Made by a program: the position numbers and the translations under genes
Notes under the pieces: generated by a model
Database searches by the model: none
What the model was told of the DNA's origin: nothing
The model's input: only the letters and a program-made list of their open reading frames with translations
From: Guyanagaster necrorhizus
Lineage: Eukaryota; Basidiomycota; Agaricomycetes; Agaricales; Physalacriaceae
Length of the DNA stretch: 64,000 nt
NCBI RefSeq assembly: GCF_019112545.1
Contig: NW_025064892.1
Coordinates: 1,035,921-1,099,920, forward strand
Direction of reading: 5' to 3'
Part shown: one piece after another, positions 1-11,879 of the stretch
How positions within the stretch are numbered: position 1 is the first letter of the stretch
Layout: each line of letters opens with the position of its first letter

Positions 1-111
1 GAGCACAGATCCTAATGGCCAGTGGAGCCACATGAAAGATTGTTGGTGGCCATGGAAAATTTTGCAACTTGATCAGATACCACCACCATTGTCTAAACTT
101 TTGCTACTATA

Positions 112-710
112 TTGCCTCTCACTGTGTATTGTTGCTCACACACTCCTAAGCCTTTGGTGAGGGAACCCACTTCTGATGGCTCTGAAGAGGCCAAGAAATT
201 ATTCTGTCTGGAATGGCAAACCATTGAGGAAGAGTATGCAGAGACCATAGAAGTCCACTTGGAGTGGAAAAGAGAGTGGGAGAGAGAGAAAAAGGTCTGA
301 GCAGACCATATAGTCTGAGAGGCACAGAGAAAGAAGCAGCAAGAGAGATTGGAGAAGAAGAGAGAGGAGGTTTAGTAGATGGCAGAGAGGCAGGCAAAGA
401 AGGTGGAGGAGACATTGAGGGAGGCTGCTTGAAGGGAGGCTGAGGAGAGAGAGGCTGCAGAGGCTGCAGCAAGGGCTGAAGCCTCAGAAGTAGAGCAGGA
501 GAGGATGGTTATGGATCAGATGATATGTTATCTCTCTTGGAGTTGTTTTTGGAGTCTGAATTGGAGGCCTGAAAGAAGACTCATCTGCTTTTTAAGGATG
601 GGAAAAATCAGGAGATGGAAGATCTGTGGGAGGTGATGTTGAAGGGGCTGGATAAGGATATAGAAGAGTTGAAGAGGTGGGAAGAGAGTTCAGATTCCGC
701 TTCTTTGTAA
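112..710 (+). pseudogene. Antisense accessory ORF of family A copy 1 (coiled coil)
   Basis: On the strand opposite to pol, between chromodomain and presumed 3' LTR, a Lys/Glu/Ala/Arg-rich coiled-coil protein can be read with a few stops. An open part at 112-300 is followed by segments such as ERQAKKVEETLREAA and EEREAAEAAARAEASEVEQE near 380-510, then by SDDMLSLLELFLESELEA near 515-570 and ends near 708 (ELKRWEESSDSASL). The SDDM...LESELEA part and what follows match the antisense frame of copy 2 (11880-12391) closely. The N-terminal part would be left of the window. This is not a standard retroelement protein; function unknown. Confidence 0.55.
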
Positions 711-889
711 AGATTTTGTATGAAATATATATAGAAAAAGGCATCAGATGTTTGTAATAGAGAAAAAAAATATAAATACAAGATTTTGACTTTAAAAGTG
801 TAAAAGAGGTAATTGGAATAGTAGTAATTAGTGGTTAAAATTGAAATAGTAAGGTGGGATGCTGATGGTGTCTAGAGTTGCATTGTATC

Positions 890-2250
890 AAGGATGAAAT
901 GATTGAGTGACTTTGGATAAGGATCCTGGTTTGCCTGAGTATCAATAGTGGAATTCTTTAATAAATTCATTGACAGAGAACTTGGAGGCCAGTAACCAAG
1001 CAAAATCTTCATTGGTATCTTTATAGCCTAGCCACTGGATCTTGTATAGCAGTGGGCAACAGAACTGGCAGTCCAGCTTAGAGTTGAGGATTTGGGCTAT
1101 TTCAAAATATTCTTCTCTATCAACTTTGATTGAAAGTGGCAGTGGTTGGATTTAGTTAAGAATGGTGTTTTCTTCTATGAGTTCTAATTGTGACACATGA
1201 AAGGCTAGGTGAATGGACCAGAGATCTAACAGAAGTCTCAACATGAAGGAGTGGAAACTCAGTTAGACTATAATTTTGAAAGAGCCAAGGTATTTCTCCA
1301 AGAATTTTCTAGTCAGACAGGTGGTTTTGATATGTTTGGAACTGAAATAGACCTTGTTGCTCACTGTAAATAGAGGCACTAGAATCTGATGCTTATCTGC
1401 TTTGATCTTGTAGTGAGCCTGAGCCTTAGAGATTTCATCTTTTAATACTTGATGGAGTTCATCAAGGTTGACTGCAAAGTCTCAGACCTAAGCAGAGGTG
1501 ATGTCCCTTTCAGAGTGAATAGTGATGTTGGAGTGATAACTCTTATTAGCAAAATAAGGAAATTCCAGTGAATATATTAGAGACATTGTTGTAGGCAAAC
1601 TCAGCAATGAGTAGGAGGGTGTTCCAGTTGTTCTGTTAGTAGGAGCAGTAGATGCAGATATACTGTTCCAGAGTTTGGTTTTCCCATTCAGTTTGTCTGT
1701 CAGCCTCCAAATGGTAACCAAAAGTAAGATGAAGTTCCATATCAAGAGCTATAGCTAAGATATAAGTAAATTAGGAAATAAATTCAGAGCTGTAATCCAA
1801 GATCATATAACTGAGTACCCTATGTTTGGAGAAAATATGGATAAAAAAAAGTTGAGTGAGCTCTACAGAGTTAATGGTGTCATAAGTGGGAATGAAAATG
1901 GCTTGCTTGCTAGCCCAGTCAATGACTACTAGGATGGTGGTAAATCTGTTGGAGTCTGATAGTTGTTTAATGAAATCCATAGAAATAAAATCCTATGGCT
2001 GTTTGAGAATCAGTAGAGGTTTGAGTAATCTATAGAGGTAGTGTCTAGGTGTCTTATTGCACTCACAAACTATGCAGAACTTAACATAGTGTTGAATATA
2101 TTTATGGATCTTCAGCCAGATGTAATCCTGTCAGACTAGCTTTAATGTCTGATTTTGACCAAAGTGGCCTGCCAAGATATGGTCATGATTGTTCTAAAGT
2201 ATATGAAGATGGAGATTGTCAGAGTCTGAGATATAGATATGGCCTTCAAA
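890..2250 (-). pseudogene. Integrase and chromodomain of family A copy 1
   Basis: The zinc-binding HX5GH...CX2C region lies near 2000-2200 and is followed by the catalytic core in 1771-1980 (MDFIKQLSDSNRFTTILVVI, where the first Asp is kept, then HIFSKHRVLSYMILDYSSEF). The C-terminal domain follows with stops. From about 1140 to 890 a chromodomain can be read: EEYFEIAQILNSKLD, LLYKIQWLGY and EDFAWLLASKFSV. Chromodomains steer integration to heterochromatin, which fits the nested repeat setting. Confidence 0.8.
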
Positions 2251-2599
2251 CTGAAGGATGTTGGATTTGTCAATAAACCACTGAGAGAGAGAGGATTCAG
2301 AAGTGGCTCTGGCCTGGTGGAGACCATCAGAGGATATAAAATTGGAGAATTATGCTTGTTTGATATTGGTGTGAAGTTTGTCAATATCCATGATAGCACT
2401 AGCCTGTAGGGTAGAGCCCTCAAGATAGATTGCACAGAGTGACATAGAGAGTTGTTCTTGTGTGAACACAGGTCAGAAATTGTGGGGGTTGACTTGAGCA
2501 TATTAGCTATCTCCTTCTTTAGAATAAACATTCTATTATCTAGTGAGCACATCTAGTTTTTCACCAAGTTTTCCAGAGCAGAACTGAATTACTAGGTTG

Positions 2600-3957
2600 A
2601 ACTGAGATAGATATTCAGACTAGTGGATCTGTCAGTGGGTTAGAATCTTAGTGATGGTGAAGTATTTAAGATTCTTGTGATCTGTTATGATATCAATAGA
2701 GTCTGCAGAGCCTTCAAGATAGTGCTATCAATGTTTAAAGGCTTCAAAAATGGCTAAAAGCTCTTTGTCATAGGTGTTATAGTTGAGTTTAACATTATAG
2801 AGGCTCCAGGAGCAGAAAGTGATGAGGTGAATTTTGCCATCTTCAAGATAGATAGAGAGAATAGCTGCAATTGCATAATCAGAGATATTGGTTTTCACCA
2901 CTATTTTTCAATCAGAGACCCAGTGAGTAAGGATGGAGATGTGTGTAAGGGCCTGTTTCAACTCATTGAAGGTGGCTAAGTATTTGTCATCAAATTTTCA
3001 TAGAGTTCTCTTGCAGATGAGTCATATAAGAGAAAGAATGATATCATTATATTCATGTATAAAGTGACAGTAGAAGTTGGCAAAGCCAAAAAAAGATTGA
3101 ATATCCTTGACCTTTCATGGCACTAGCCAGTCAATAATGGCCTCAACTTTTTCTTCAGATATGCAAAGTCCTTCAGGTGATAGGATGTAGCCTAGGTATT
3201 CCATGAAATCCCAGTTGAATTTGTATTTGGAACTCTTGCAGTAGAGGCCATTAGCTCTGAGCCTGTGTAGGATCTCATGAACATGTTTCTGGTGATCTAT
3301 TGGATTGTCAGAATATATGAGGATGTCATCAAGATAGACTACTACTGATATATCAAGCATGTCAGAGAATATATCATTCACAAATTGTTGGAATGCTGTC
3401 AGAGCATTTGTGAGACCAAAGGGCATGACATGCTGTTCAAAGGAACCATAATGAGTTCAAAAGGCTGTTTTCCATTTATCTCCTTTGGCTATGCAGATGA
3501 GATGGTAGGCATGTCACAGATCAAGCTTGGTGTAGATGCACATAGAGCAGGCAGAGTCAAAGAGATCAGAAATGAGGGGAAGAAGGTAGTGATTCTTTTT
3601 AGAGATTTTTTTTAGGCTATAGTAGTCAACACAAAGTCAGAGTTCACTGGTCTTCTTCTTGACAAATAGAACCAGAGCCTCATGCAGAGAGCAGAATGGA
3701 GTAATGAACTCATTGTGTAAGTTATCATCAATAAACTCTTGTAGAGCTTTAAGTTCAGCTTCCAAAAGAGAGTAAATGGGTTCAAGCAGTGGAGATATTC
3801 TTTTCTCAAGGTTGATTTTGAGGTTGTATGGCCTGTATTCAGGTAGCTTTTCAGAGAGGATATCACTGAAGATGTCTGCAAAATTATGGTACTCTATTAA
3901 CACTGATGAAAGGTCTGCTGGTTCTACAGATGCAGCTTTAGCTTTAATTTTAGGCAA
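2600..3957 (-). pseudogene. Reverse transcriptase and RNase H of family A copy 1
   Basis: The RT begins around 3957, with the fingers region ending FVKKKTSEL at 3637. The segment 3115-3426 holds MPFGLTNALTAFQQFVNDIF, then YLDDILIYSDN (the YxDD active site) and EYLGYILSPEGL. Below about 3000 the RNase H follows (KIHLITFCSWSLY, YDKELLAIFEAFKH, ITDHKNLKYF). The frame is broken at several points, including a stop where the conserved Trp of WLCVDYR should be. This stretch, downstream of 3637, is what copy 2 has lost. Confidence 0.85.
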
Positions 3958-4379
3958 AAAAGGCTGCAGTGTGAACTGTTGAGCACCTTCTTCTGCACTG
4001 GCTCAGACAAATGCAGTAGCAGATATGATAGAGATCTTTGGGTGTACTTTCATAATAAAAGACTCTGAGAGAGAATAGAAATAGATGGGTTTATATGGAA
4101 ATAGCATCTGCCAGCTATCCAAAGTGGATTTAGAATAGAGTGAAGCCTCAGAAGTTGGACTGATGGAGTCTGATGAGCACAGAAGTCCTGGAATTGAGCT
4201 AGAGAGCTTAGAGAGGGGTGAACTGTTGTCCTGTGAGCATGGAAGTCCTTGAGATGCAGTGGAGGCCACAGAATTAGTTGGAGTGAGATCTTAGTAGCTT
4301 GAGTGAAAAGTGATACTATTCTCAGCCCAGTCAATCAGTGGATTATAGTAGGAGAGCCAGTTGTATCCTAGGACAAGAT

Positions 4380-4970
4380 TGCAAGATAAATCCAAAGGAG
4401 TGATATAGAAGTTGATGAGGAAGATGTCTCTGGATGGAAAACAGATAGGGATAGTTGTGATTTGAGATATATGGCTCCCAATGGAGCCATCAAATAGTCA
4501 AAGTTGCACATTAGGAATGGTTTTAATAGAGATTTCATTGGCAGCTACATACTTAGTGTCAACAAAGCAGTGGCTAGAACCAGAATCAATAAGAGCAAGA
4601 AAATGCAGAATGATACAAGTTGGAGAGCCATCAGGTTCTATAGTAGTCAGTAATTCTGCTGAAAGGGAAATATAGAAGGAGTGATTGGAAAGGGATGTTG
4701 CATTGTAGATGATGATCTCCAGTATGCAAATAGAGTCAACACAACCCTGAACTTGCATAGAAGGAATAGAGTTGCTTCCTAGTTTTCTGAATCTGTTGGA
4801 GCTGGCTCCACAGGAACAGTGTTGACTTCAGCTACATGACTCTTGGTAAAGGCTGCTGCCTTCTGCTTGTTGCAGTTTTTGGTCTTGTGTTTGGCTTCAC
4901 AAAATATGCAAAGATTGTTCTAGCACTAGCAGTCTTTTTCTTTCTGAGTAAGATGACCATCTTTGCCTAG
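4380..4970 (-). pseudogene. Zinc knuckle and aspartic protease of family A copy 1
   Basis: A degenerate CX2C zinc knuckle (CIFCEAKHKTKNC) lies near 4890-4930. It is followed by a retropepsin segment with the catalytic motif ALIDSGSSHCFVD near 4575-4610, which keeps the Asp-Ser-Gly triad, and downstream a segment ending [14 protein letters not shown], typical of gypsy proteases. Protease releases Gag and Pol products in the particle. The reading frame is interrupted by stops. In copy 2 the catalytic Asp is Asn. Confidence 0.75.
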
Positions 4971-5138
4971 CTTGTCAGCATAGAGCTTAGGAGTGGTATA
5001 TTTCAGTGTAGGGCTGGAGTCCAAAAAAGAAGAGTTGAATTCCTTGGATTTGAGGTTGAAGGATTAGTTGGAGGCCTTATTGTCTCAGTTTTCATGGACA
5101 ATTTCGGTCTTTCAGGTCTAGTAGTGAGCATCAAGTTT

Positions 5139-6230
5139 TTAGGCAAGGAAGCACATATCATAAAGGTTGTTTGGCTTCTCATGGTGTGCTACATTATTCT
5201 TGATATGAGTGCAGAGGCTACAGTAAAAGGTGTGGCAAAGAGAGTTATCTTCATATCCAATTTGTGAAGCATACTGATTGAATTGGACTATATACTTTAT
5301 AATCTGATCTTCATCATATATCTGAAGGTGTTTTAATGCATCTTTGGCATCTCTGATAGCATTAAAGGGGCCAAAGTTGCTATGAAGCTCATTTAAGAAA
5401 GCCACATAAGAGAATTGCCAGGCTGATGAATTCTGCAGATTGGAGTTAAGAATGTCTGATTCAAACCAGTTGAGCACAGTGCTGACCAGAAAGGAAATAG
5501 CATAGTTGACCTTACTAGCATCTGTTGCAAATGCAGTAGGTCTATTGTTAAAGTTCAACTGAAGAGAGATGATAAAGGCCTTCAGTTTGTGAGGGTCAGA
5601 GCTATTAAATAGTTCTAGTTTCTTGACTTTGATATGAATAGTGGCTGGTTTAGGGTTATTAAGAGAAGCAGAGACTCCTTGTAATAGGTTCATGAATTCT
5701 AGAAACATATCCTGCTGGTTTAAATTATTGCTTTCTGCAGAGCTATTGAAGCTGCCTGGACTATTGGGACTACCTGAATCTCCTGGTCCACCTGGCTCTC
5801 CTGAAAAAGGGTTTGGTGAGTTACCACCTGGTTTCTGTCAGATGAGAGTATGGATGGAACTGTCTTCACCTCTATCTTCTGAGTCTGGGCTGTCTGAATT
5901 CCCATGCATGTTGCCCAGAGATAAGAGATCTATTGGAAGGTCAATTCAGGCACCATATATCAGGCTGGTCTGTCAGACCTTGTTGGTTGAGATGCTGGTG
6001 GCATCAAAAGAGTTAGGGGAATCATCATAATTAGGTTGATAGACAGTAAAACTAGAGTGATTGTAGATTTTCCTATGAAAAGGTTGTCCTCCACCAGAGG
6101 CCAATCCAAAAAGGCTTGGTTGTTCCTTTGAGATAAAGGCTGAGATGTCTTCCATGAAAAACATGTTGCAATGAATAGGCTGGGTTTATTCAGGATTGGT
6201 TTCTGTAGGTTGGATAAATGTGGTGGACAT
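5139..6230 (-). pseudogene. gag of family A copy 1
   Basis: The capsid-type Gag reading frame starts with an ATG at 6228-6230, 40 nt inside the LTR edge. The N-terminal part up to about 5973 is matched residue by residue by copies 2 and 3. The open segment 5139-5708 holds the classical retrotransposon gag core (motifs FNNRPTAFATDASKV, LNWFESDIL, FGPFNAIRDAKDAL and YIVQFNQYASQIGY). The frame is broken by stops, for example a TAA where copy 2 has CAA for Gln shortly after the start. Gag would form the cytoplasmic particle. Confidence 0.8.
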
Positions 6231-6270
6231 GATAAAATTTTTCAACTTAAGAGTTTGAGTTTGAATATAC

Positions 6271-6770
6271 TGTTAGGAACATGCCAATCAAGTGGGTTTG
6301 AGTGCATGCATGGAGACCAGTGAAGTGTGTGAGCATCAATAAAGCTATTAGCAACATCACCCTTGAGTTAGGGTCCAAGGATTTGAACAGACAGAATGGA
6401 GTTCCATCAGAGAAGCAAAAAGAAGTATTCTTTGGAGTGGAATCTGATGGATGAGATAGAGAGGAGTTGAAGTGAGTATGAAGTGTAGATGGCTACCTAA
6501 GTTGATATTTGAACTGAGTAGTTACAATAGTTATATATGACTTTATATACTAATGGTAGCTAATTCTGAGTTGGGTTTTATTGGGTTCTGATATCAATAT
6601 TCACTACTGAGTTTGGGGTCTAGATATTACAATATGGAATATGGATGTGAAATGATCATGGTGAAAATGAAATTAATAGATAATGGAAAGCAGGCAGAGT
6701 CTGGTGGGTTTTAGTGATTAAATCTGTGGTTGGTTGAGGTGACACAGAGGCCAGTAGCATACATGTAACA
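6271..6770 (-). repeat. 5' LTR of family A copy 1
   Basis: This 500 bp block starts TGTTAGGAACATG and ends CATACATGTAACA on the plus strand, so it has the TG...CA ends of an LTR. The same sequence recurs inverted at 7638-8119 and 12382-12881, and in this orientation as a solo copy at 26918-27405. The internal side (below 6271) leads after 40 nt to the gag ATG. No clear target-site duplication was seen next to 6770. Confidence 0.88.
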
Positions 6771-7637
6771 TATAGACAGCTTGCTTTGGAGAAGTGGAAG
6801 AGGTGTTTGGCATTGGTTGAACCCTGTGCTTGGATTGATAACCTGGGAGTTTGACTAGAGAGTCTTCAGAGCAGGCCTTATTATAGATAAAAATAGTCTG
6901 CTTAGTCATAGCACACTGTAAAATGTTTACTTTTTCAGTATTGTCTGCTACTAAATACTCTTCTCCTAGTGGCATTATTCTTTAGCTTATATTGTAAAGG
7001 AGTTCTATGATTCTTTCCTAGTATATCCTTGTAAACTCCTTCTCTCTTTTACATTGTATCTCTTCTTCAAGCAATTCTTCATTTTCTGGTTCATAAAATC
7101 TCTCTGGCCAATCAAAAGATACCACATCCTGCTCATCTTCAATGATCTCTCTGTTGTCTCCTTCTGGGGAATCATCAAGCAGGTCAAAGATGGATAGAGG
7201 ATAAGAGGGTCTGAGTATTATGAGGAAGCTGCTCTTCATTTCCACTAGTGCTGAGTCCACTGCCAGTAGAAGGCTGCATTTGAAGTCAGTAAGTTCTAAC
7301 TTCTGAGCTTTCTTCACTGCTGCTGTTTCTTTCTTTTTGCTTCTCTAGATCACAATGATACTCATGGAACTTCTCATAGAAGAAAGGGTTAAGAAAGAGA
7401 GCAGTGACTTGACTCTCAAGAAATCATTGGAGCCTCTGCTTGCTGACTTGTATAACCAGGGGTGGCTGGATTCTATAGATGAAGAGGAGTGTATTGGTGT
7501 TGTAGGGAAGGGTACCTCCATTGGAAGAAGATGAGGGATAAGAGGTTCATCACCCAGCCTCACTGGCAGTGATAACATTAGCAGAGTCAGTCCAGCTGGA
7601 TTCTCAGAAAGAGAAATTAGTTGCTTCTGTTTGTATT
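6771..7637 (-). pseudogene. Gag fragment of a second gypsy family (family B)
   Basis: Between two outward-facing family A LTRs lies about 870 bp of another repeat. Minus-strand frames at 7018-7317 and 7345-7578 encode an acidic Gag N-terminal region (segments such as SLLLAVDSALVEM, LRPSYPLSIFDLLDDS and ENEELLEEEIQ). The first aligns with the minus-strand frame at 14975-15208 in the large family B remnant. No enzymatic domain is visible. CG dinucleotides are absent. Confidence 0.5.
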
Positions 7638-8119
7638 TGTTATATGCATGCTGCCAGCCTTCACATCATCTCAGCCAACAATGAAACCAATCACAAGATT
7701 CACTGGAACCTGCCACTTTCCAGTATCTACCAATTTCATTTTACCATTATCATTTCACATTCTAGTATCTAAACTCTGAACATGATAGTAAACAGCTGAC
7801 ATCAGAATCCAATAGACTCTGACTTGGAATTAACTACTGATAATATATAAACCATGTACAAGCATTGTAATTACTCAGTTCAAATATCAACTTGGATAGC
7901 CATCTACACTTTGTGCTCACTTCAGCTCCTCTCTATCTCATCCACTAGATTCCACTCTGAAGGATATTCTTTTCACTTCTCCAATGGAACTCCATTCTGT
8001 TCATCCAAATTCTTAGGCTCTGATTTAAGAGTAACATTGCCAATAACTTCATTGATGCCCATGCACTCCATCAGTCTCTGCACTGCACTCAAGCCTAATT
8101 GATTGGCACATTTTTAATA
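7638..8119 (+). repeat. 5' LTR of family A copy 2
   Basis: It starts TGTTATATGCATGC and ends at TTTTTAATA, where the other copies read TTCCTAACA. It is the reverse-complement relative of 6271-6770, somewhat shortened (482 bp). The internal flank gives a 40 nt leader before the gag ATG at 8160. Confidence 0.85.
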
Positions 8120-8159
8120 ATATATTTAAACTCAAACCCTTGAGTTGAAAATTTTTATC

Positions 8160-9255
8160 ATGTCCATCACATTTATCCAATCCACAGAAGCTGATTCTGA
8201 ACAAACCCAGCCCACTTCTCACAACATGTTTTTTATAGAAAATATCCTGGCCTCTGTCTCAAAAGAACAACTAGGCCTTTTTGAATCAGCCTTTAGTGGA
8301 GGACAACTTTCTCATAGGGAAACTTACATCTACTCTGGCTTCACTATCTACCAATCAAATTATGATGATTTCTCTAACTCTTTTGACACCACCAGCATCT
8401 CAACCAACAGAGCCTGATGGACTAGCCTAATGTACAGTGCCCAAACTGATCTTCTGATAGATCTCTTATCTCTGAGCAACATACATGAGAATTCAGACAG
8501 CTTAAACTCAAAGGGCAGAAGTGAAGACACCTCTACTTATACTCTCATCTGATGAAAACCAGATGGTAACCCACCAAACCTCTTTTCAGGAGGTCCAAGA
8601 GGTCTTAAGAGCTCAGGCAACTCTGATGGCCCTGCAGAAAGCAGCAATCCAAACCAGCAGGATTTGTTCTTAGAATTCATGAACCTGTTATAAGGAGTCT
8701 CTGCTTTCCTCAATAACCCTAAGCCAGCCACTATTTGCACCAAAGTCAAGGAACCAAAACCCTTTGACAGCTCTGACTCTTGCAAACTGAAGGCCTTCAT
8801 TGTCTCTCTTCAGTTGAACTTCAATGACAGACCTACCATGTTTACAATAGATGCTAGCAAGGTCAACAATGCCATTTCTTTTCTGGCTGGCACTATGCTT
8901 AACTGGTTCAAACCAGACATTCTTAACTCCAATCTATAGAATCTGCCAGCCTGATAATTCTTCTATATGGCTTTCTTGGATGAGCTTCATAGCAACTTCA
9001 GCCCCTTTAATGTTATTGGAGATGCTGAAGATGCATTAGAACACTTTCAGATATGCAATAGAGATCAGATCATGAAGTATATAGTCCAATTCAATCAGTA
9101 TGCCTCACAAATTGGATATAGAGATAACTCTCTCTGTCATACCTTTTACTATGGCCTCTGCACTCACATCAAGGATGACATGGTCCAACATGGAAAGCCA
9201 AGCAACCTCCATGACATATGCTTCCTTGCTCAAGAACTTGATACTCACTACTGAA
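8160..9255 (+). pseudogene. gag of family A copy 2
   Basis: The frame opens with ATG at 8160 and runs MSITFIQSTEADSEQTQP, uninterrupted to about 8417; here Gln is kept where copies 1 and 3 have a stop. The gag core follows in 8760-9254 (KEPKPFDSSDSCKLKAFIV, DELHSNFSPFNVIGDAEDAL, YIVQFNQYASQIGY), colinear with copy 1 with scattered stops. It is a decayed structural protein gene. Confidence 0.75.
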
Positions 9256-9419
9256 TCTGGAAGACCAAAATTACTCATGAAAACTAAAACAATAAGGCCT
9301 CTAACCAATTCTCTAACCCCAAATCCAAGAGATCCAACTCTCTTCCCTCAGACTCTAGCTCCACACCAAAGTCCATCACTTTTAAACCCTATACTAACAA
9401 GCTAGACAAAGATGGCTAT

Positions 9420-10265
9420 CTTACTCAAGAAGAAAAAGACCACCAGTGCCAAAACAACTTTTGCCTATTCTGTGGAGCCAAATGCAAGACTGAGGATTAT
9501 AACAAGTGAAAGGTAGTGGCCTCTGCCAAGAGTTGTGCAGCTGAAGTAGACACTGCTCTCTAAAAACTGGCTCCAACTGAGTTGGAAAACCAGGAAGCAA
9601 TCCTATTCCTTTCATGTGAGTTCAGGGCTGCATTGACTCTATTCACACACTGGAGGTCATCACCCTCAATGCAACATCTGTTTCCAACCAATCTTTCCAC
9701 CTTTCACTTTCAGCAGAATTACTGACTAGTATAGAGCCTGACAGGTCTCTAGCTTCTACTATTCTGCATTTTCTTGCTCTTATCAATTCTGGTTCTAGTC
9801 ACTGCTTTGTTGACACTAAGTATGTAGCTGCCAATGATATTCCTATTAAAACCATCTCTAGTGTGCAGCTCTAATTATTCAACAGCTCTGTCAGAAACTG
9901 CATATCTCAAACTACAATCATTCCTATCCATTTCTCTTTCAGAGACACCTTCCCTATTGACTTCTATGTCATTCATCTGGATTCATCTTGTAATCTTGTT
10001 CTAGGATGCAACTGGCTCTCCCACTATAATCCACTGGTTGACTGGGCTGAAAACAGTACCACTTTCTGCTCAACTGACCAGAATCTCACTCTAACTAATT
10101 CCACAGCCTTCACCACATCCTCAGTGCTTTTGTGCTCACAGGACAACAGTTCACCCCTCTCTGAGCCTTTTAGCTCAATTTCAGGACTTTTGTGCCCGTC
10201 AGACTTCATCAGTTCAACCTCTGAGGCTTCACCCCATTCTAATTCCTCTCCAGATAGCCAGTAGG
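9420..10265 (+). pseudogene. Zinc knuckle and protease region of family A copy 2
   Basis: A degenerate knuckle (CLFCGAKCKTEDY) lies near 9460-9500. The protease follows with ALINSGSSHCFVD near 9772-9810: the catalytic Asp of the D-S-G motif is Asn, a G-to-A type change. The [17 protein letters not shown] segment ends the protease near 10000-10045. Stops occur in the frame, so no active protease is expected. Confidence 0.7.
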
Positions 10266-10414
10266 CTCTATTTCCATATGAACCTATCTATTTCTATCCT
10301 CCCTCAGAGTCTTTTACTATAAAAGCACATTCAAAGATCTCCATTATATCCACTGCTGCATTTGTCTGAGCCAGTGCAGAAGAAGGCACTCAGCAGTTCA
10401 CACTGCAGCCTTCC

Positions 10415-11660
10415 TTGCCTAATATTGGAGCCAAAGCTGCATCTATAGAACTGGCAGATCTTTCATCAGTGCTAGTAGAGTACTATGATTTTGCAGACAT
10501 CTTCAGTGATACCCTCTCTAAAAAGCTATCTGAACACAAGCTGTATGACCTCAAAATCAACCTTGAGGAAGGAATATCTCCACTGCTTGGACCCATTTAT
10601 TTTCTCTCAGAATCTGAACTTAAGGCCCTATAAGAGTTTATTGATGTTAATCTGCACAATGGATTCATTACTTCATTCTGCTCTCTGCATAGAGCTCTGG
10701 TCCTGTTTGTCAAGAAAAAGACCAGTGAACTCTGACTTTGCATTGGGGTACTCAGCTATATCATCTCTGATCATGGCTCTGAATTCATCTTCCAGTTCAC
10801 TCATGCCCTAGCTATTACTCTTGACATAGAACTTCACCTTACTTCTAGTTATCATTCAGAGGCTAATGGACAAACTGAACAGGCAAACTAAACTCTGGAA
10901 CAATATATCCACATCTACTGCTTTTATAAACAGGACAACTGAGACACTCTCTTTTCTATTGCTGAGTTCATCTACAATAATGCCTCTAATGCATCTATCA
11001 GAATTTTCCCATTCTTTACTAACAAGGGTTACCACCCTAACATCATCATTCATTCTAAAAGAGACATCACCTCCACTTAGGCCTGAGACTTTGCAGTCAA
11101 CCTTGATAAGCTCTATCAAATACTAAAAGATAAAATTTTCAAAGCTTAGTCTTGTTATAAGATTCAAGCAGACAAACATCAGATACCAGTGCCTCTATTC
11201 AAAGTGGGTGACAAGGTTTATCTCAGTTCCAAACACATCAAGACCACCTATCCAACCAGAAAATTCTCTGAGAAATACTTTAGTCCTTTTAAAATCATAG
11301 CCTAATCTGGTTTCCACTTCTTCATCCATCTGCTGGATCTCCAGTCCATTCACCCAGTCTTTTATATGTCACAATTGAAACTCATAGAAGAAAACACCAT
11401 TTCTAACCAAACCCAACCACTGCTGCCTCCAGTCAAAGTCAATAGAGAAGAATATTTCAAAATAGCCTAAATTTTCAACTTTAAGCTGAATCACCAGTTC
11501 CACTGCCCACTGCTGTATAAGATCCAGTGGCTATACTACAAAGGTACTAATAAAGAATTTACTTGGTTACTGGCCTCTAAGTTCTCCACCAACAAATTTA
11601 TTGAAAAATTCTACCATTAATACCCAGACAAACCAGAACTCTTATCCAAAGTCATTTAAA
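10415..11660 (+). pseudogene. RT fragment fused by deletion to integrase and chromodomain, family A copy 2
   Basis: 10415-10735 encodes the RT N-terminus (AKAASIELADLSSVLVEYY, YDLKINLEEGISPLLGPIY). After the deletion junction the integrase continues (DHGSEFIFQFTHALAITLD, SYHSEANGQTEQAN), including its C-terminal domain near 11150-11400 (KVGDKVYLSSKHIKTTYPTR, KLIEENT). The chromodomain is at about 11445-11650 (EEYFKIA, PLLYKIQWLYY, FTWLLASKFSTNKFI). Without the RT core it could move only in trans, and the stops make even that unlikely. Confidence 0.78.
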
Positions 11661-11879
11661 CATTCTGTTCTTGATATAATACTATTCCAAACACCACTAG
11701 CATCCCATCTTACTATTTCAATTCTAACCACTGACTATCATTTCAATTATCTCTTTTACACTTTTCAAAGTCAAATTTTATATTTATATTTCTTGTCCTA
11801 ACACTTTCTATATACATTTCATACTACAAGATACTTTTTCTTTTTTTTTACAATTACAAGGGCTTAACATCTGATGGAC

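Larger units (their letters stand above)
1..6770 (-). mobile_element. Ty3/gypsy chromovirus, family A copy 1 (3' end outside window)
   Basis: A degenerate LTR retrotransposon reads right to left. In its own direction come the 5' LTR (6271-6770), gag, a zinc knuckle, aspartic protease, reverse transcriptase, RNase H, integrase and a C-terminal chromodomain. The order protease-RT-RNase H-integrase and the chromodomain place it among chromoviruses. The 3' LTR would lie left of position 1. Many in-frame stops and frameshifts show that it is dead. CG dinucleotides are nearly absent, and conserved residues encoded by CGN or TGG codons are often changed to Tyr or stop, as expected for old deaminated repeats. 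An additional antisense reading frame lies at 112-710. Confidence 0.9.

Noticed and set aside
112..300. Host gene at the left window edge
   Set aside because: Its position inside a family A copy and its match to the antisense frame of copy 2 show it belongs to the retroelement.
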